Source: Streptococcus ovuberis (lineage in GTDB: Bacteria; Bacillota; Bacilli; Lactobacillales; Streptococcaceae). Taken from it: a DNA stretch of 64,000 nt. Below are positions 37,659 to 47,575 of the stretch, in pieces. How positions within the stretch are numbered: the stretch's first letter is position 1; every line of letters starts with the position of its first letter. The notes under the pieces are model-generated. The model worked only from the letters and a program-made list of their open reading frames with translations. It did no database searches and was not told the DNA's origin. A program made the translations under genes and the position numbers. The DNA lies in assembly GCF_012396585.1 (NCBI RefSeq), contig NZ_JAAXPR010000012.1:1-64000 (forward strand). Reading direction: 5' to 3'.

Positions 37659-38199
37659 AAATATCTTTGATGGAAAAGAAGTTGTTTTAGCTGAGATGCT
37701 GGATGCCAGAGAGAAGCGAGCTTATCGTCAGCGATCCCTATTGGAACGCTTTACAGGTGCTTCTCTTCTCTGCGCAACGATGAATATTCCAGGTCCTGTG
37801 AAACGTTCTGATGTTTTAGCCGAGGTATTTGAACGCCTTATCAAGGAGATAGAAGAGCAACTGTCTGATAAGATTTTGTTTTGTAAGAAGCTAGAGTTAG
37901 AGACAGGCGATGAGTATTACTTGGTTTCGACTTTATCTCCCTTAGACTTGAAAACAGTGCTTGTCGCAATTGAGGACAACAGTGCCTACGGGCGCTTGGT
38001 GGACCTGGATGTTGTCGAGTTGACTGATCAGCAGGTAACTCCTATTAGTCGCACACAGCTAGGTCTTTCGCCTAGAACGTGCTATGTCTGCCCCGCTATT
38101 GCCAAAGAGTGTAGCAGAAGTAGGAAACATAGTGTGACAGAGATGCAAATGGCCATTGCCAAGCTCATCAGAGCAACTGGTGACTTCAAGACAGATTAA
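37651..38199 (+). CDS. citX: Apo-citrate lyase phosphoribosyl-dephospho-CoA transferase
   Basis: A 182-residue holo-ACP synthase that attaches the prosthetic group to CitD. The family signature near the C terminus, CPAIAKECSRSRKH (about 149-162), is intact. It needs the precursor made by CitG, encoded 4 kb away. Confidence 0.9.
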   Translation: MCKNIFDGKEVVLAEMLDAREKRAYRQRSLLERFTGASLLCATMNIPGPVKRSDVLAEVFERLIKEIEEQLSDKILFCKKLELETGDEYYLVSTLSPLDLKTVLVAIEDNSAYGRLVDLDVVELTDQQVTPISRTQLGLSPRTCYVCPAIAKECSRSRKHSVTEMQMAIAKLIRATGDFKTD

Positions 38200-38258
38200 G
38201 GACAATAGCTAGTTTGACAAGTTCCATAGTTTTATAAAAGAATAGAAAGAAAGAATTC

Positions 38259-39650
38259 ATGACAAAAATCCGTATTACTGAAACGGTTTTGCGTGACGGT
38301 CAGCAGAGTCAGATTGCTACTCGGATGACGACAGAAGAAATGATTCCTGTCCTTGAGCAATTAGATCAAGCAGGTTATCATGCCTTGGAAATGTGGGGAG
38401 GTGCTACCTTTGATTCCTGCCTACGCTTCCTTAACGAAGACCCTTGGGAACGTCTACGCACCATTCGTAAAACCGTCAAGAACACAAAGCTTCAAATGCT
38501 TCTTCGGGGTCAAAACTTACTTGGCTACCGTAATTATGCCGACGATGTAGTCACTCGTTTTATTCAAAAATCAATTGAAAACGGGATTGACATTGTTCGT
38601 ATCTTTGATGCTTTAAATGATCCACGCAATCTTCAAACGGCGATAAAAGCAACCAAAGAGGCAGGCGGTCATGCACAAGTTGCGATTTCCTATACAACAA
38701 GTCCTGTCCACACGGTTGATTACTTTGTAGACTTAACCAAACGCTATGCTGAAATTGGAGCAGATTCTATCTGCATCAAGGATATGGCTGGAGTTTTAAC
38801 ACCGAAAACAGGTTATGACTTGGTGAAACGGATTAAAGAGGTGACCGATTTACCCCTAGAAGTCCATACACATGCTACCTCAGGGATTTCAGAAATGACC
38901 TATCTGAAGGTGGCAGAAGCAGGGGCTGATATCATTGATACCGCTGTTTCCAGTTTCGCTGGCGGCACTAGCCAACCTGCAACGGAATCCTTGGTCATTG
39001 CCTTGGAAGAATTTGGCTTTGAAACAGGTGTTGACCTGAAAAAAGTTGAAGAAGTTGCAGAATATTTCAATAAAATCCGCGATAACTATCGTGAAGCAGG
39101 TATCTTGAATCCCAAAGTTAAAGACCTTGAACCAAAAACCTTAATCTATCAAGTGCCTGGAGGCATGCTGTCTAATTTGTTGAGTCAGTTGACTGAACAA
39201 GGTCTGGCAGATCGCTACGAAGAGGTCTTGGCGGAAGTGCCACGCGTTCGTGCAGACCTGGGATACCCACCATTGGTAACTCCCTTGTCACAAATGGTTG
39301 GTACCCAGGCTTTGATGAATGTGATTTCTGGTGAGCGCTATAAAGTCGTTCCAAATGAAATCAAAGACTATGTCCGTGGCCTTTATGGGCAATCGCCAGC
39401 TCCTCTTGCTCCTGGAATCAAGGAAAAGATTATTGGTGACGAGGAAGTGGTTTCGGTACGTCCTGCTGACTTGATTGAGCCACAGTTGCCAATCTTGAGC
39501 GAGGAAATTGCTGCTTATGCTAAGAGTGAAGAAGATGTCTTAAGTTACGCTTCCTTCCCTCAGCAGGCTCGTGACTTTTTGGGACGTCGAGAAGATCCGT
39601 TCTATGATGTGCCTGTCCAAACGGTTGCAGTTAGTATTGATGTGAATTAA
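38259..39650 (+). CDS. oadA: Oxaloacetate decarboxylase carboxyltransferase subunit
   Basis: A 463-residue carboxyltransferase that moves CO2 from oxaloacetate to biotin, forming pyruvate. The N-terminal TIM barrel has ETVLRDGQQSQIATR, MWGGATFDSC, IKDMAG and the metal-binding EVHTHATSG. It lacks its own biotinyl domain, so OadD must supply it, as in Enterococcus. The C-terminal PYC/OadA-type domain is present. It ends the operon. Confidence 0.92.
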   Translation: MTKIRITETVLRDGQQSQIATRMTTEEMIPVLEQLDQAGYHALEMWGGATFDSCLRFLNEDPWERLRTIRKTVKNTKLQMLLRGQNLLGYRNYADDVVTRFIQKSIENGIDIVRIFDALNDPRNLQTAIKATKEAGGHAQVAISYTTSPVHTVDYFVDLTKRYAEIGADSICIKDMAGVLTPKTGYDLVKRIKEVTDLPLEVHTHATSGISEMTYLKVAEAGADIIDTAVSSFAGGTSQPATESLVIALEEFGFETGVDLKKVEEVAEYFNKIRDNYREAGILNPKVKDLEPKTLIYQVPGGMLSNLLSQLTEQGLADRYEEVLAEVPRVRADLGYPPLVTPLSQMVGTQALMNVISGERYKVVPNEIKDYVRGLYGQSPAPLAPGIKEKIIGDEEVVSVRPADLIEPQLPILSEEIAAYAKSEEDVLSYASFPQQARDFLGRREDPFYDVPVQTVAVSIDVN

Positions 39651-39653
39651 GTC

Positions 39654-39696
39654 AAATAGCCTAATCCCCTAAAAGTTGAGGGATTAGGCTATTTTT
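39654..39696 (+). terminator. Bidirectional terminator oadA/citC
   Basis: A 16-bp stem (aaatagcctaatccct-like arms) with loop aaaagttg and a T run, between convergent genes. Confidence 0.85.
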
Positions 39697-40742
39697 TAAT
39701 AATGTCTCACATCTTTTTCTTGCTGAAGGCGCTCAATAATGGGCTGAGCTTCCTTGGAAGCGAAGAACTGTAAGGACGTCTCTGGGAGTAGCTTTTCAAG
39801 AAGCGCCCAATTTCCGTCTTTTAGTGCTTGACGGGCTATTGAAGCCGAAATAGCGGTGCCACTCTCAAAGGTTTTTCGTGGAATCATATGGCAATTGATC
39901 CCATAAGTAGGCAATTTTTCCATCATAACTGTATTGTAAAGGTTCGTCACAAAACTGGTTGGCTCTTCTCCGACATAGCGGTGCTGGATATCGAGTTCTT
40001 CAGCAATCCGCCTGAAGATTTCCAGATCCAAGCGCGCTTGACTTTCAATAACAGCCTGTTGGTCTTTTTGAAAATAAGAAGGGAAGGTGGCCTGACTAAT
40101 CATATAAGGCCCGCTATCGTGGTAGATAATATTGTTCAGATGGGCTGTTCCTTTGATGACTAATTCTTTTCGGACAGAAAAGGGAACAAGACTGGCATCC
40201 TCACTGACAATAAACAGGTGGAGGAGGTCATTCTCAGCGCTAGCTTTTTCCACTAGATATTGATGGCCTAAGGTAAAAGGATTGGCATTAATGACTAGAG
40301 CAGCCACCTTTCTAGGAGCTTGTGTGGGCCGTTCTAAGGTTTTGAGATAATCATGAAAACCAGTTTTTTTATTTTCTCTAAAACTGATTAAGCCGTCAAC
40401 GCTAGCGATCTCAACGAAACCGAGGTCACCAAAAAAATGAGCAGTATCAGATTTAGTGTACAAAAAAAGATGAAAATTTCCTCGCTCAAATTGATAATCC
40501 ATGAGATGGCTGACGATGAGATTCAAAAGCCCTTCCCCCTGATAATGGCTAGATACCGCCAGACATCTCAAGGTATTGCCAAATGTAGATCCGGTGGCGA
40601 TAAGCTCATCCTTATCGTAAATGGCACAAGTATAATCAAGGTGAGCATCACGACGGATGCCTTCTTGGGTTAACAGTTGGGTGACTTTTTCGTTAGCTTT
40701 TCGATCCAATGGGAAAATGGTGGAAATAGTATAGTCAGTCAT
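39696..40742 (-). CDS. citC: Citrate lyase ligase (acetate:SH-lyase ligase)
   Basis: A 348-residue enzyme that acetylates the citrate lyase prosthetic group with ATP and acetate and so activates it. An N-terminal GNAT-like domain (about 1-115) is followed by a nucleotidyltransferase domain with NPFTLGHQYLVEKA and a C-terminal ISASIAR-type motif (SGTAISASIAR). In Enterococcus citC lies inside the cit operon; here it is alone on the opposite strand, so it may have separate control. Confidence 0.92.
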   Translation of the reverse strand: MTDYTISTIFPLDRKANEKVTQLLTQEGIRRDAHLDYTCAIYDKDELIATGSTFGNTLRCLAVSSHYQGEGLLNLIVSHLMDYQFERGNFHLFLYTKSDTAHFFGDLGFVEIASVDGLISFRENKKTGFHDYLKTLERPTQAPRKVAALVINANPFTLGHQYLVEKASAENDLLHLFIVSEDASLVPFSVRKELVIKGTAHLNNIIYHDSGPYMISQATFPSYFQKDQQAVIESQARLDLEIFRRIAEELDIQHRYVGEEPTSFVTNLYNTVMMEKLPTYGINCHMIPRKTFESGTAISASIARQALKDGNWALLEKLLPETSLQFFASKEAQPIIERLQQEKDVRHY

Positions 40743-40884
40743 GTCGGTCCTCTCTATTTTTTACTATTATATCAGCTTATGGATTAAGTGCATGGTTTTT
40801 ATGTGATTTTTTTCTTATATTAACAGTTGTGCCAATTAGGGATATGCTATAATGGTTCTTGGATTGATTAAGGAGGAAAAGAAA

Positions 40885-41937
40885 ATGTCGCTTCTTATAA
40901 CACTTTTAGTAGGGACATTTGGAGGCTTGGTTGCTAAAAAACTGAAATTTCCAGCTCCTTTTATGATTGGTAGCATGATAGCTGTTGCTGTGGTTTCTAT
41001 GCTTAGTGGAAATATGGTGACAACCAAAGCAATGAAAATCATCGCACAGATCATTAGCGGTGCCTATATTGGACAAACGATTAAACAAGAAGATTTTAGA
41101 AGTCTACCAGGATTGGGAAAAATCATTGTACTTTTGATGGGGCTTTTTACCTTGAATACCTTTCTTATGGGATTGGTATTTATCCAATTCTTTGGTATGA
41201 CACCTGTCACGGCTTTTTTGAGTTGTTTGCCTGGTGGAATTATGGATGTTTCCCTCATGGCGGTAGATATGGGGGCTCAGGCTGATATTGTGGCTACTGT
41301 TCAAACTGCGCGGTTGATGGGGATTTTAATGATTTTACCGTTATGGATTTCTTTTTGGACTAGGCGATTGGCAGCTCCTTCAGAAGCTAAGGAAATCAGC
41401 AGTCAACGGATTCAGAAGGCTAAAAAGGGATTCTCAAGGAAACAATGGCTCACTAATGTTCAAGTCCTCACTGTGGCGACAATTGGAGGGATAATTGGCC
41501 GATGGACAGGACTTCCGGTAGGGACCTTGATTTTTGCTTTGCTATTTTCATCCTGTCTTAAGCTACGCTTTCACACTCGACAGTTGAGCAGTCCAATTCG
41601 TTATCTGGCGCAGATTTTTGCCGGCTCTATGATTGGAACCAGCTTTACCCGTAGTAGTATTAGCCAAATGGTACACTTGATTGTGCCTGTGCTTCTCTTA
41701 TTAAGCAGCTACTTGCTGATCAATCTTGTCTTTGGTCTCTGGCTCTCTAAGCGAGGGATGCTTGATTTGCAGTCAGCTTTGTTCGCCTCTTCTCCAGCAG
41801 GAGCGACCGATTTGACCCTCATGGCCGGAGATTTAGGAGGAGATATGGCCAAAATCGCAGTTATTCAGATTAGCCGAATACTTTACACGGTGGTTCTTAT
41901 GCCCCTAATGGTTAAGCTTTTATTAACCTTATTCTAA
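40885..41937 (+). CDS. AbrB-family membrane protein
   Basis: A 350-residue integral membrane protein with about ten helices in two homologous halves (LVGTFGGLVAKKLKFPAPFM and VATIGGIIGRWTGLPVG regions), each ending with a PGG/SPAGA motif (CLPGGIMDVS, SSPAGATDLT). This is the AbrB duplication family, sometimes misnamed ammonia monooxygenase. It is unrelated to the AbrB DNA-binding protein. Its transport substrate is unknown; location suggests an organic acid or citrate-linked solute. Start 40885 has aaggagg upstream. Confidence 0.75.
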   Translation: MSLLITLLVGTFGGLVAKKLKFPAPFMIGSMIAVAVVSMLSGNMVTTKAMKIIAQIISGAYIGQTIKQEDFRSLPGLGKIIVLLMGLFTLNTFLMGLVFIQFFGMTPVTAFLSCLPGGIMDVSLMAVDMGAQADIVATVQTARLMGILMILPLWISFWTRRLAAPSEAKEISSQRIQKAKKGFSRKQWLTNVQVLTVATIGGIIGRWTGLPVGTLIFALLFSSCLKLRFHTRQLSSPIRYLAQIFAGSMIGTSFTRSSISQMVHLIVPVLLLLSSYLLINLVFGLWLSKRGMLDLQSALFASSPAGATDLTLMAGDLGGDMAKIAVIQISRILYTVVLMPLMVKLLLTLF

Positions 41938-41945
41938 TGGATAAA

Positions 41946-41992
41946 AATAAAGCCTTAGGAGACGTTTTGATAACGTGTTGCTAGGGCTTATT
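41946..41992 (+). terminator. Terminator between the AbrB-family gene and citG
   Basis: Arms aataaagccttag and ctagggcttatt form an imperfect stem with A/T-rich flanks, placed between convergent genes and able to act both ways. Confidence 0.6.
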
Positions 41993-42009
41993 GTATGATT
42001 GAAAACGGA

Positions 42010-42894
42010 TTAGAAAATACCTTCCAAGAATGCAAAGTAGAAGGTCAGGGCAAGCAGGTCAGCTGAGCCTCCTGGACTGAGATGGCGCGAGATAAGAAGC
42101 GCGTTATACTGCTTGAGTTGCTGGATGAAAGCAATTTTGTCTAATGTTTGTTGAAGCAGAGCTGAACACTCTTCTTTAACGGTTTCCCATGCCTCTAGGC
42201 CGCCACGATGAATCAGATTACCATCTTCGACAAGGCTCATCAGATAAGTTAGTAGTTGTAATTGGGCTAATTCTGCATCCTTATGGTTAAGTTTCTCCCT
42301 GAAAAAGGGGAGAGCTTGATTTCTAAGGGTTGGAAAACCGTCTGCAGCTTCTCCTCTGGGGCCTTTTATACCATAACGAAGGTAGAGTTTCTCTCCGTAA
42401 GAGAGCTCTTTCTTAGAAGCCAATTGACTGAAATCAGCTTCAAGTAAATGGTGACACATCTTTGCTGCGGTCTGACATATAGCAGTGGAATCTGACACTG
42501 AAAACAGAGAGGGATCGTCTAAGAAATGAGGATGCTTGCGCAAATGAACACCAGTAGCCCCTAAAAGAACAGCCAGAGAAAAATTAGCCCCCTTGTGCGT
42601 GTTGATTCCGTTGGTGGCAAGAAACATATCTTGCTCAGCTTTGATCCCTTGTTGGCGCAGTAACTCAAAGAGCTGACGGAAATCTTCTCCCGAGTAGTCA
42701 AAGCCAATTTGAAGGAACATGCAAAAGTGTGGGGCAAGCGCTAAGATGCTATCAATAAAGGTCGAAAAGGTCATGTCCTGGTGGGCACCATTGTCAAAAC
42801 GGTCAACTAAACCAGGTTTTGGGCTCAGGGAAATTTCGTAGAGAAGGGCTTTAGTAGCCATCTGACTAAAGTAGTGTAGTCGCCGATCAGTCAT
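42010..42894 (-). CDS. citG: Triphosphoribosyl-dephospho-CoA synthase
   Basis: A 294-residue enzyme that makes the precursor of the citrate lyase prosthetic group from ATP and dephospho-CoA. Conserved segments are SPKPGLVDRFDNGAHQDM, NTHKGANFSLAVLLGA, YGIKGPRGEAADGFP and SPGGSADLLA. It overlaps the regulator gene by 8 bp and follows it on the same transcript. Confidence 0.92.
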   Translation of the reverse strand: MTDRRLHYFSQMATKALLYEISLSPKPGLVDRFDNGAHQDMTFSTFIDSILALAPHFCMFLQIGFDYSGEDFRQLFELLRQQGIKAEQDMFLATNGINTHKGANFSLAVLLGATGVHLRKHPHFLDDPSLFSVSDSTAICQTAAKMCHHLLEADFSQLASKKELSYGEKLYLRYGIKGPRGEAADGFPTLRNQALPFFREKLNHKDAELAQLQLLTYLMSLVEDGNLIHRGGLEAWETVKEECSALLQQTLDKIAFIQQLKQYNALLISRHLSPGGSADLLALTFYFAFLEGIF

Positions 42895-43585
42895 GGGATT
42901 GGTTATCCATTTCTTTTAGGATAAAGTCAAGAGAATGGTTCAAATGTTCATGAGTGATGAGCGTTATTTGATCCACATCACGGTTTTTCATACTACGGTA
43001 GATAATCCAATGTTCTTCCAGAGCACGCTTGCGTCGCTTCAAAGATGAGATAGAGATTTCTCGAAAATAAACCAAATAGGTTTGCAATTCTGTCACAATT
43101 TCGCGCAAGCGCAACATCTGGCTTTTCTCATAGATCATGTTGTTAAATTGGTTGAAGTTCGCCAAAATCTTTTCGATATTGTTATCGTCATTGATTAAGT
43201 CGTTGCAGGCGTTCAAGAGGGCTTCCATTTCAGCAAAATCAGACTCAGTCATCTTATTCATCGCTTTGGTTGTTGCCAAGGTATCTAAAGCTTTTCGTAT
43301 ATCGAAGATTTCGACCGCATCTTTAGCACTGATCCCTTTTACAATGGTCCCTTTCTTAGGTGTTTGGACAACAAGCTTTTCATCTATTAAACGGCTGATA
43401 GCATGACGGATAGGAGTACGGCTGATGTTTAGCTCTGTCGAAAATTCCTTTTCATTGATACGACTACCAGCGGGGATCTGGCTAAGAATAATTGTTTTCC
43501 TTAAGGCCTCATAAAAAGCCTGTTTTAAGGGAATATTTTGCGAGAGATCAAAGTTTGCTTTTACAGCCTCAATGATAGGATTCAT
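42887..43585 (-). CDS. citO: GntR/FCD regulator of citrate genes
   Basis: A 232-residue FadR-subfamily regulator. The winged helix-turn-helix occupies 15-85 (EFSTELNISRTPIRHAISRL) and an FCD effector domain 90-225. It corresponds in position and family to CitO of Enterococcus, an activator of the citrate operons with citrate as signal. ATG 43585 has gaaaggaac upstream; the longer frame to 43690 does not look coding. Co-transcribed with citG. Confidence 0.8.
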   Translation of the reverse strand: MNPIIEAVKANFDLSQNIPLKQAFYEALRKTIILSQIPAGSRINEKEFSTELNISRTPIRHAISRLIDEKLVVQTPKKGTIVKGISAKDAVEIFDIRKALDTLATTKAMNKMTESDFAEMEALLNACNDLINDDNNIEKILANFNQFNNMIYEKSQMLRLREIVTELQTYLVYFREISISSLKRRKRALEEHWIIYRSMKNRDVDQITLITHEHLNHSLDFILKEMDNQSHD

Positions 43586-43737
43586 AGGTGATCGGTTCCT
43601 TTCAAGTATCATCATTATTATACCTAAATTCTTTCGGATTAAAAAGTATCTTTTGATAAAATTTGAACGATAGAGCACAAAAAGATTCACCAGTTCTAGT
43701 GTTTAAAATAATTTTCTGAAAACCTATGGTTAAACAT

Positions 43738-43766
43738 TTGAAAAAAACTTTAAAACATGGTATAAT
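43738..43766 (+). promoter_or_regulatory. ptsHI promoter
   Basis: TTGAAA at 43738-43743 and an extended TGGTATAAT ending at 43766, with 17-bp spacing: a strong vegetative promoter. Confidence 0.85.
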
Positions 43767-43830
43767 TTAAAATTGTAAGGGTTATCAGGAGTGATAATCT
43801 AAAAAATGTAAACACAAAAGGAGAAACCAC

Positions 43831-44094
43831 ATGGCTTCAAAAGATTTCCACGTAGTGGCAGAAACAGGTATTCACGCACGTCCAGCAACTTTGTTGGTTC
43901 AAACGGCTAGCAAATTCTCATCAGATATCACCCTTGAGTACAAAGGTAAATCTGTAAACTTGAAATCTATTATGGGTGTGATGAGTCTTGGTGTTGGTCA
44001 AGGTGCTGACGTAACAATCTCTGCTGAAGGTGCAGACGCTGATGAAGCACTTGCAGCAATTACAGAAACAATGGAAAAAGAAGGATTGGCATAA
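43831..44094 (+). CDS. ptsH: Phosphocarrier protein HPr
   Basis: An 87-residue HPr. His15 (ETGIHARPA) takes phosphate from Enzyme I, and the regulatory Ser lies in [11 protein letters not shown]. Ser-phosphorylated HPr is the co-effector of CcpA, so it links to the cre-like sites of the citrate cluster. Strong ribosome site; 2 bp from ptsI. Confidence 0.97.
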   Translation: MASKDFHVVAETGIHARPATLLVQTASKFSSDITLEYKGKSVNLKSIMGVMSLGVGQGADVTISAEGADADEALAAITETMEKEGLA

Positions 44095-44096
44095 GA

Positions 44097-45830
44097 ATGA
44101 CTGAATTGCTTAAAGGAATTGCAGCATCTGACGGTGTTGCTGTTGCTAAAGCATATCTACTTGTTCAACCGGATTTGTCTTTTGAAACTGTAACAGTTGA
44201 AGATACAAATGCAGAAGAAGCTCGTTTAGATGTAGCTCTTGAAGCTTCACAAAACGAGCTTTCTCTTATCCGTGAAAAAGCAGTAGGTAGCTTAGGTGAA
44301 GAGGCGGCAGCTGTGTTTGATGCCCACCTCATGGTTCTCTCTGACCCAGAAATGATTGGTCAAATCAAAGAAACGATCCGTGCTAAGAAGACCAATGCTG
44401 AAACAGGTCTCAAAGAAGTAACAGACATGTTCATTACCTTATTTGAAGGGATGGATGATAACCCGTATATGCAAGAGCGTGCGGCGGACATCCGTGATGT
44501 GGCCAAACGTGTATTAGCGAACCTATTGGGCGTTACTTTACCGAATCCGGCAGCTATTTCAGAAGAGTCTATCGTTATTGCTCATGACTTGACCCCATCT
44601 GATACGGCTCAGTTGGATAAGAATTTTGTCAAGGCGTTTGTCACCAACATCGGTGGCCGGACTTCTCACTCTGCCATCATGGCGCGTACCCTTGAGATTG
44701 CTGCCGTTCTTGGAACCAACAACATCACTGAAATCGTGAAAAACGGTGATATCTTGGCGGTTAACGGAATTACAGGTGAAGTGGTGATTAACCCATCTGA
44801 AGCAGTTATCGCTGAGTTCAAGGCAGCTGGTGAAGCCTATGCCAAGCAAAAAGCAGAATGGGCACTCTTGAAAGATGCTCAAACCGTAACAGCGGATGGC
44901 AAACACTTTGAGCTTGCAGCCAACATCGGTACACCAAAAGACGTTGAAGGGGTAAATGACAACGGTGCTGAGGCCGTGGGTCTCTACCGTACTGAGTTTC
45001 TTTATATGGATTCTCAAGATTTCCCAACGGAAGATGAACAGTACGAAGCTTACAAGGCTGTTCTTGAAGGCATGAACGGCAAGCCAGTTGTGGTTCGGAC
45101 CATGGACATCGGTGGTGACAAGGAGTTGCCATACTTTGATATGCCGCACGAAATGAACCCATTCCTTGGATTCCGTGCCCTTCGTATCTCTATCTCTGAA
45201 ACAGGCGATGCTATGTTCCGTACACAAATCCGTGCGCTTCTTCGGGCGTCTGTACACGGACAACTTCGCATCATGTTCCCAATGGTGGCACTCTTGACTG
45301 AATTCCGCGCTGCGAAGAAGGTCTTTGATGAAGAAAAGGCTAAGTTGGTTGCAGAAGGTGTTGCCGTAGCAGATGATATCCAAGTCGGTATTATGATTGA
45401 AATCCCTGCAGCAGCCATGTTAGCAGACCAGTTTGCTAAAGAAGTGGACTTCTTCTCCATCGGTACTAACGACTTAATCCAGTACACTATGGCAGCGGAC
45501 CGCATGAATGAGCAGGTTTCTTACCTCTATCAGCCATACAATCCTTCTATCCTGCGCTTAATCAATAATGTGATCCAAGCAGCGCATGCTGAAGGCAAAT
45601 GGGCTGGTATGTGTGGTGAGATGGCGGGTGACCAGCAAGCTGTACCACTTTTGGTTGGTATGGGCTTGGATGAGTTCTCCATGTCAGCGACTTCTGTCCT
45701 TCGGACACGTAGCTTGATGAAAACGCTTGATACCAAGAAGATGGAAGAATATGCTCATTGTGCGTTGACTGAATGTTCAACAGCAGAAGAAGTGCTTGAA
45801 CTGCAAAAAGAATACGTCAACTTTGACTAA
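44097..45830 (+). CDS. ptsI: PTS Enzyme I
   Basis: A 577-residue phosphoenolpyruvate-protein phosphotransferase, feeding every PTS permease including the hyaluronan PTS at the end of the window. The phosphorylated His191 is in [12 protein letters not shown], and the PEP-binding barrel has [11 protein letters not shown] and MCGEMAGD. Full length. Confidence 0.96.
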   Translation: MTELLKGIAASDGVAVAKAYLLVQPDLSFETVTVEDTNAEEARLDVALEASQNELSLIREKAVGSLGEEAAAVFDAHLMVLSDPEMIGQIKETIRAKKTNAETGLKEVTDMFITLFEGMDDNPYMQERAADIRDVAKRVLANLLGVTLPNPAAISEESIVIAHDLTPSDTAQLDKNFVKAFVTNIGGRTSHSAIMARTLEIAAVLGTNNITEIVKNGDILAVNGITGEVVINPSEAVIAEFKAAGEAYAKQKAEWALLKDAQTVTADGKHFELAANIGTPKDVEGVNDNGAEAVGLYRTEFLYMDSQDFPTEDEQYEAYKAVLEGMNGKPVVVRTMDIGGDKELPYFDMPHEMNPFLGFRALRISISETGDAMFRTQIRALLRASVHGQLRIMFPMVALLTEFRAAKKVFDEEKAKLVAEGVAVADDIQVGIMIEIPAAAMLADQFAKEVDFFSIGTNDLIQYTMAADRMNEQVSYLYQPYNPSILRLINNVIQAAHAEGKWAGMCGEMAGDQQAVPLLVGMGLDEFSMSATSVLRTRSLMKTLDTKKMEEYAHCALTECSTAEEVLELQKEYVNFD

Positions 45831-45843
45831 CCCAAAAATTGCT

Positions 45844-45859
45844 AAAAAGAGGCTGGGAC
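45844..45859 (+). terminator. Left arm of the ptsI terminator, split by an IS
   Basis: aaaaagaggctgggac is complementary, with two G-U pairs and a 3-nt bulge, to gtcctagtctctccttttt at 47650-47668 on the far side of the insertion sequence. Rejoined, the arms form a hairpin of the common streptococcal gagrctgggac...gtccta type, with a T run. The element therefore sits in the loop. Confidence 0.6.
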
Positions 45860-45904
45860 ATATTGAACTGCTCCCTGTCAAGTGGACAATGACATAATAA
45901 AAGA

Positions 45905-46702
45905 TTAAGCAACGGCCTTGTTCCTCATTTCAAGAGGGGCAAGGCCGTTGTGCTTCTCTTGAAATTGTTCGTTATTGTAAAAATAGATATAGTCATCAAT
46001 ATCAGCGACTAACTCCTCAAATGTCTTGTAGGTCTTCAAATCATAACACTCCGTCTTAAAGTGACCAAAGAAACTCTCAATTGGCGCATTGTCAATGCAT
46101 TTACCAACTCGTGACATTGAACGTGTCATCTGATATTGTGTTGTTACCATGCGATATTCTCGCGATGTGTATTGGGAGCCTCTATCACTATGAAGCAGCG
46201 GTGTGGCTCCTGAGTTAATCTCTATTGCCTTTCTTAGAGTTTCCATAACAAGAGGATTATCATTGTGCTTACTGATATGGTAAGCCACGATAGAACCATC
46301 ATATAGGTCTTTAATAGCACTTAAATAAGCCTTACAACCTCGTCCATACTGTAAGAAAGTCACATCTGTACACCATTTTTGATTAGGTGACTGAGCTGTA
46401 AGCTCTCGATTGAGAAGATTTTCTTCGATATTGATAAAACTTATCTTCGTACAATAGCCTCTAGAACGACGGATAACTGATGAGATACCAAGAATACGCA
46501 TTAAGCGACGAATACGCTTTTTGTTATAAGTTGTTCCCAGTTTCCGATTGACAGCTCGCGTCATTCGACGATAGCCTAAAATTCCCTTATGTGCTTTGTG
46601 TAAGCCTGTGAGTGTTTGTAGTAGGTCTTGATTCGTCTTCTCAGATGTCGTTTGCTTATGATTTAGCCACTTGTAATAGCCTGAACGAGACACTCCAAGC
46701 AA
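45905..46702 (-). CDS. IS150-group transposase OrfB (DDE domain)
   Basis: A 265-residue integrase-core protein with the DDE residues in CTDVTFLQYG, LHSDRGSQYT and APIESFFGHFK. The reading frame continues upstream of this ATG toward the orfA junction (GHYFEEFRAIKDYSDK is readable), as expected for a part normally made as an OrfAB fusion by -1 frameshifting. That fusion is interrupted here, so transposition is doubtful. Confidence 0.88.
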   Translation of the reverse strand: MLGVSRSGYYKWLNHKQTTSEKTNQDLLQTLTGLHKAHKGILGYRRMTRAVNRKLGTTYNKKRIRRLMRILGISSVIRRSRGYCTKISFINIEENLLNRELTAQSPNQKWCTDVTFLQYGRGCKAYLSAIKDLYDGSIVAYHISKHNDNPLVMETLRKAIEINSGATPLLHSDRGSQYTSREYRMVTTQYQMTRSMSRVGKCIDNAPIESFFGHFKTECYDLKTYKTFEELVADIDDYIYFYNNEQFQEKHNGLAPLEMRNKAVA

Positions 46703-46829
46703 TTGGCATAACTGGCTAATAGAAGCTTCACTAGGCTTATCAGAATAATCTTTGATGGCTCGAAATTCTTCGAAGTAGTGTCCAATCCTTACCGTCGGTT
46801 TCTTCGTCTGCTGTCTTCCAACTTTTTGG

Positions 46830-46928
46830 CGCTAGCCGTTTGAAGCAAAGCGAGTTACGGATAGCCCTGCAAGGCTTGTCCAAGCGTTAGGAACAAGGTG
46901 ACGACACGATTGGCAACAAGCAACTGCA
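46830..46928. repeat. 99-bp insert inside the IS
   Basis: On the minus strand the expected run cttctaaaaaagttgg is split by about 99 bp, visibly richer in G and C than the IS and beginning near tgcagttgct and ending ctagcgcc. It breaks the AAAAAAG slippery site. No terminal inverted repeats are evident. It may be a copy of a short dispersed streptococcal repeat. Confidence 0.55.
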
Positions 46929-47575
46929 AGAAGTCCTACCTCCATCTCTAAATAGCGGTTGCGCTCTTCGAGTTGCTTGATTTTGAGCTGTAACTTTTCT
47001 TCTGGGGTAAGGTTCGGTTTACTGTCTAACCCTTTACCTCTGCGGTCTAGGAGTCCTTGACGACCATCCTTCTCAAACTTTCTAACCCAGGAATAAACTT
47101 GTTGGTAGGAAATACCATATTTCTCAATCGCTGCCTGATAGTCCTTATCATGAGCAATTGTGAAGTTGACAATCTCCACCCGTTCTTCAAAAGTGGTTTT
47201 ACGTCTCTGGTTCATACGCCTTAATCCTTTACTAGTTGCTTTGATTTCTTTACCACTAGTATACCGTTTTATCCACTTTTCGAGAACACTTCTAGAGGAT
47301 AGTTGATACCTGTCACAAATAGTATACGTTGACCCTGTTCCATTAAGATAATCTTGTACAGCTTGTTCTTTGACTTCCTTTGAGTATCTTATCCAATTTC
47401 TACTTTCTCTTAATCCTGCTACACCTAGCTGTTGGTATTTACGAACCCAAGTTCTAAGGGCTGTATCACTGACGCCATATTCCCTTATTAAGCTTGAAAT
47501 GGATTTCCCTTTTTCTAAATACAAGTTTATCATCTCTCGTTTTTCCTCTACTGATTTTGGACTTCTTTTTGACAT
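46832..47575 (-). CDS. IS150-group OrfA, C-terminally altered
   Basis: A DNA-binding protein of 247 residues with three helix-turn-helix units (about 10-50, 65-110 and 125-170) and a leucine-zipper-like end (KIKQLEERNRYLEMEVGLL). The last 30 residues, from AVACCQSCRH on, are foreign and come from the 99-bp insert; normal OrfA would continue KKLEDSRRRNRR and stop. It probably still binds DNA but cannot be fused to OrfB. Confidence 0.8.
   Translation of the reverse strand: MSKRSPKSVEEKREMINLYLEKGKSISSLIREYGVSDTALRTWVRKYQQLGVAGLRESRNWIRYSKEVKEQAVQDYLNGTGSTYTICDRYQLSSRSVLEKWIKRYTSGKEIKATSKGLRRMNQRRKTTFEERVEIVNFTIAHDKDYQAAIEKYGISYQQVYSWVRKFEKDGRQGLLDRRGKGLDSKPNLTPEEKLQLKIKQLEERNRYLEMEVGLLAVACCQSCRHLVPNAWTSLAGLSVTRFASNG

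Noticed and set aside
44559-45505. Long minus-strand frames inside ptsI
   Set aside because: They are shadows of a strongly conserved gene on the other strand with no ribosome sites or protein patterns.
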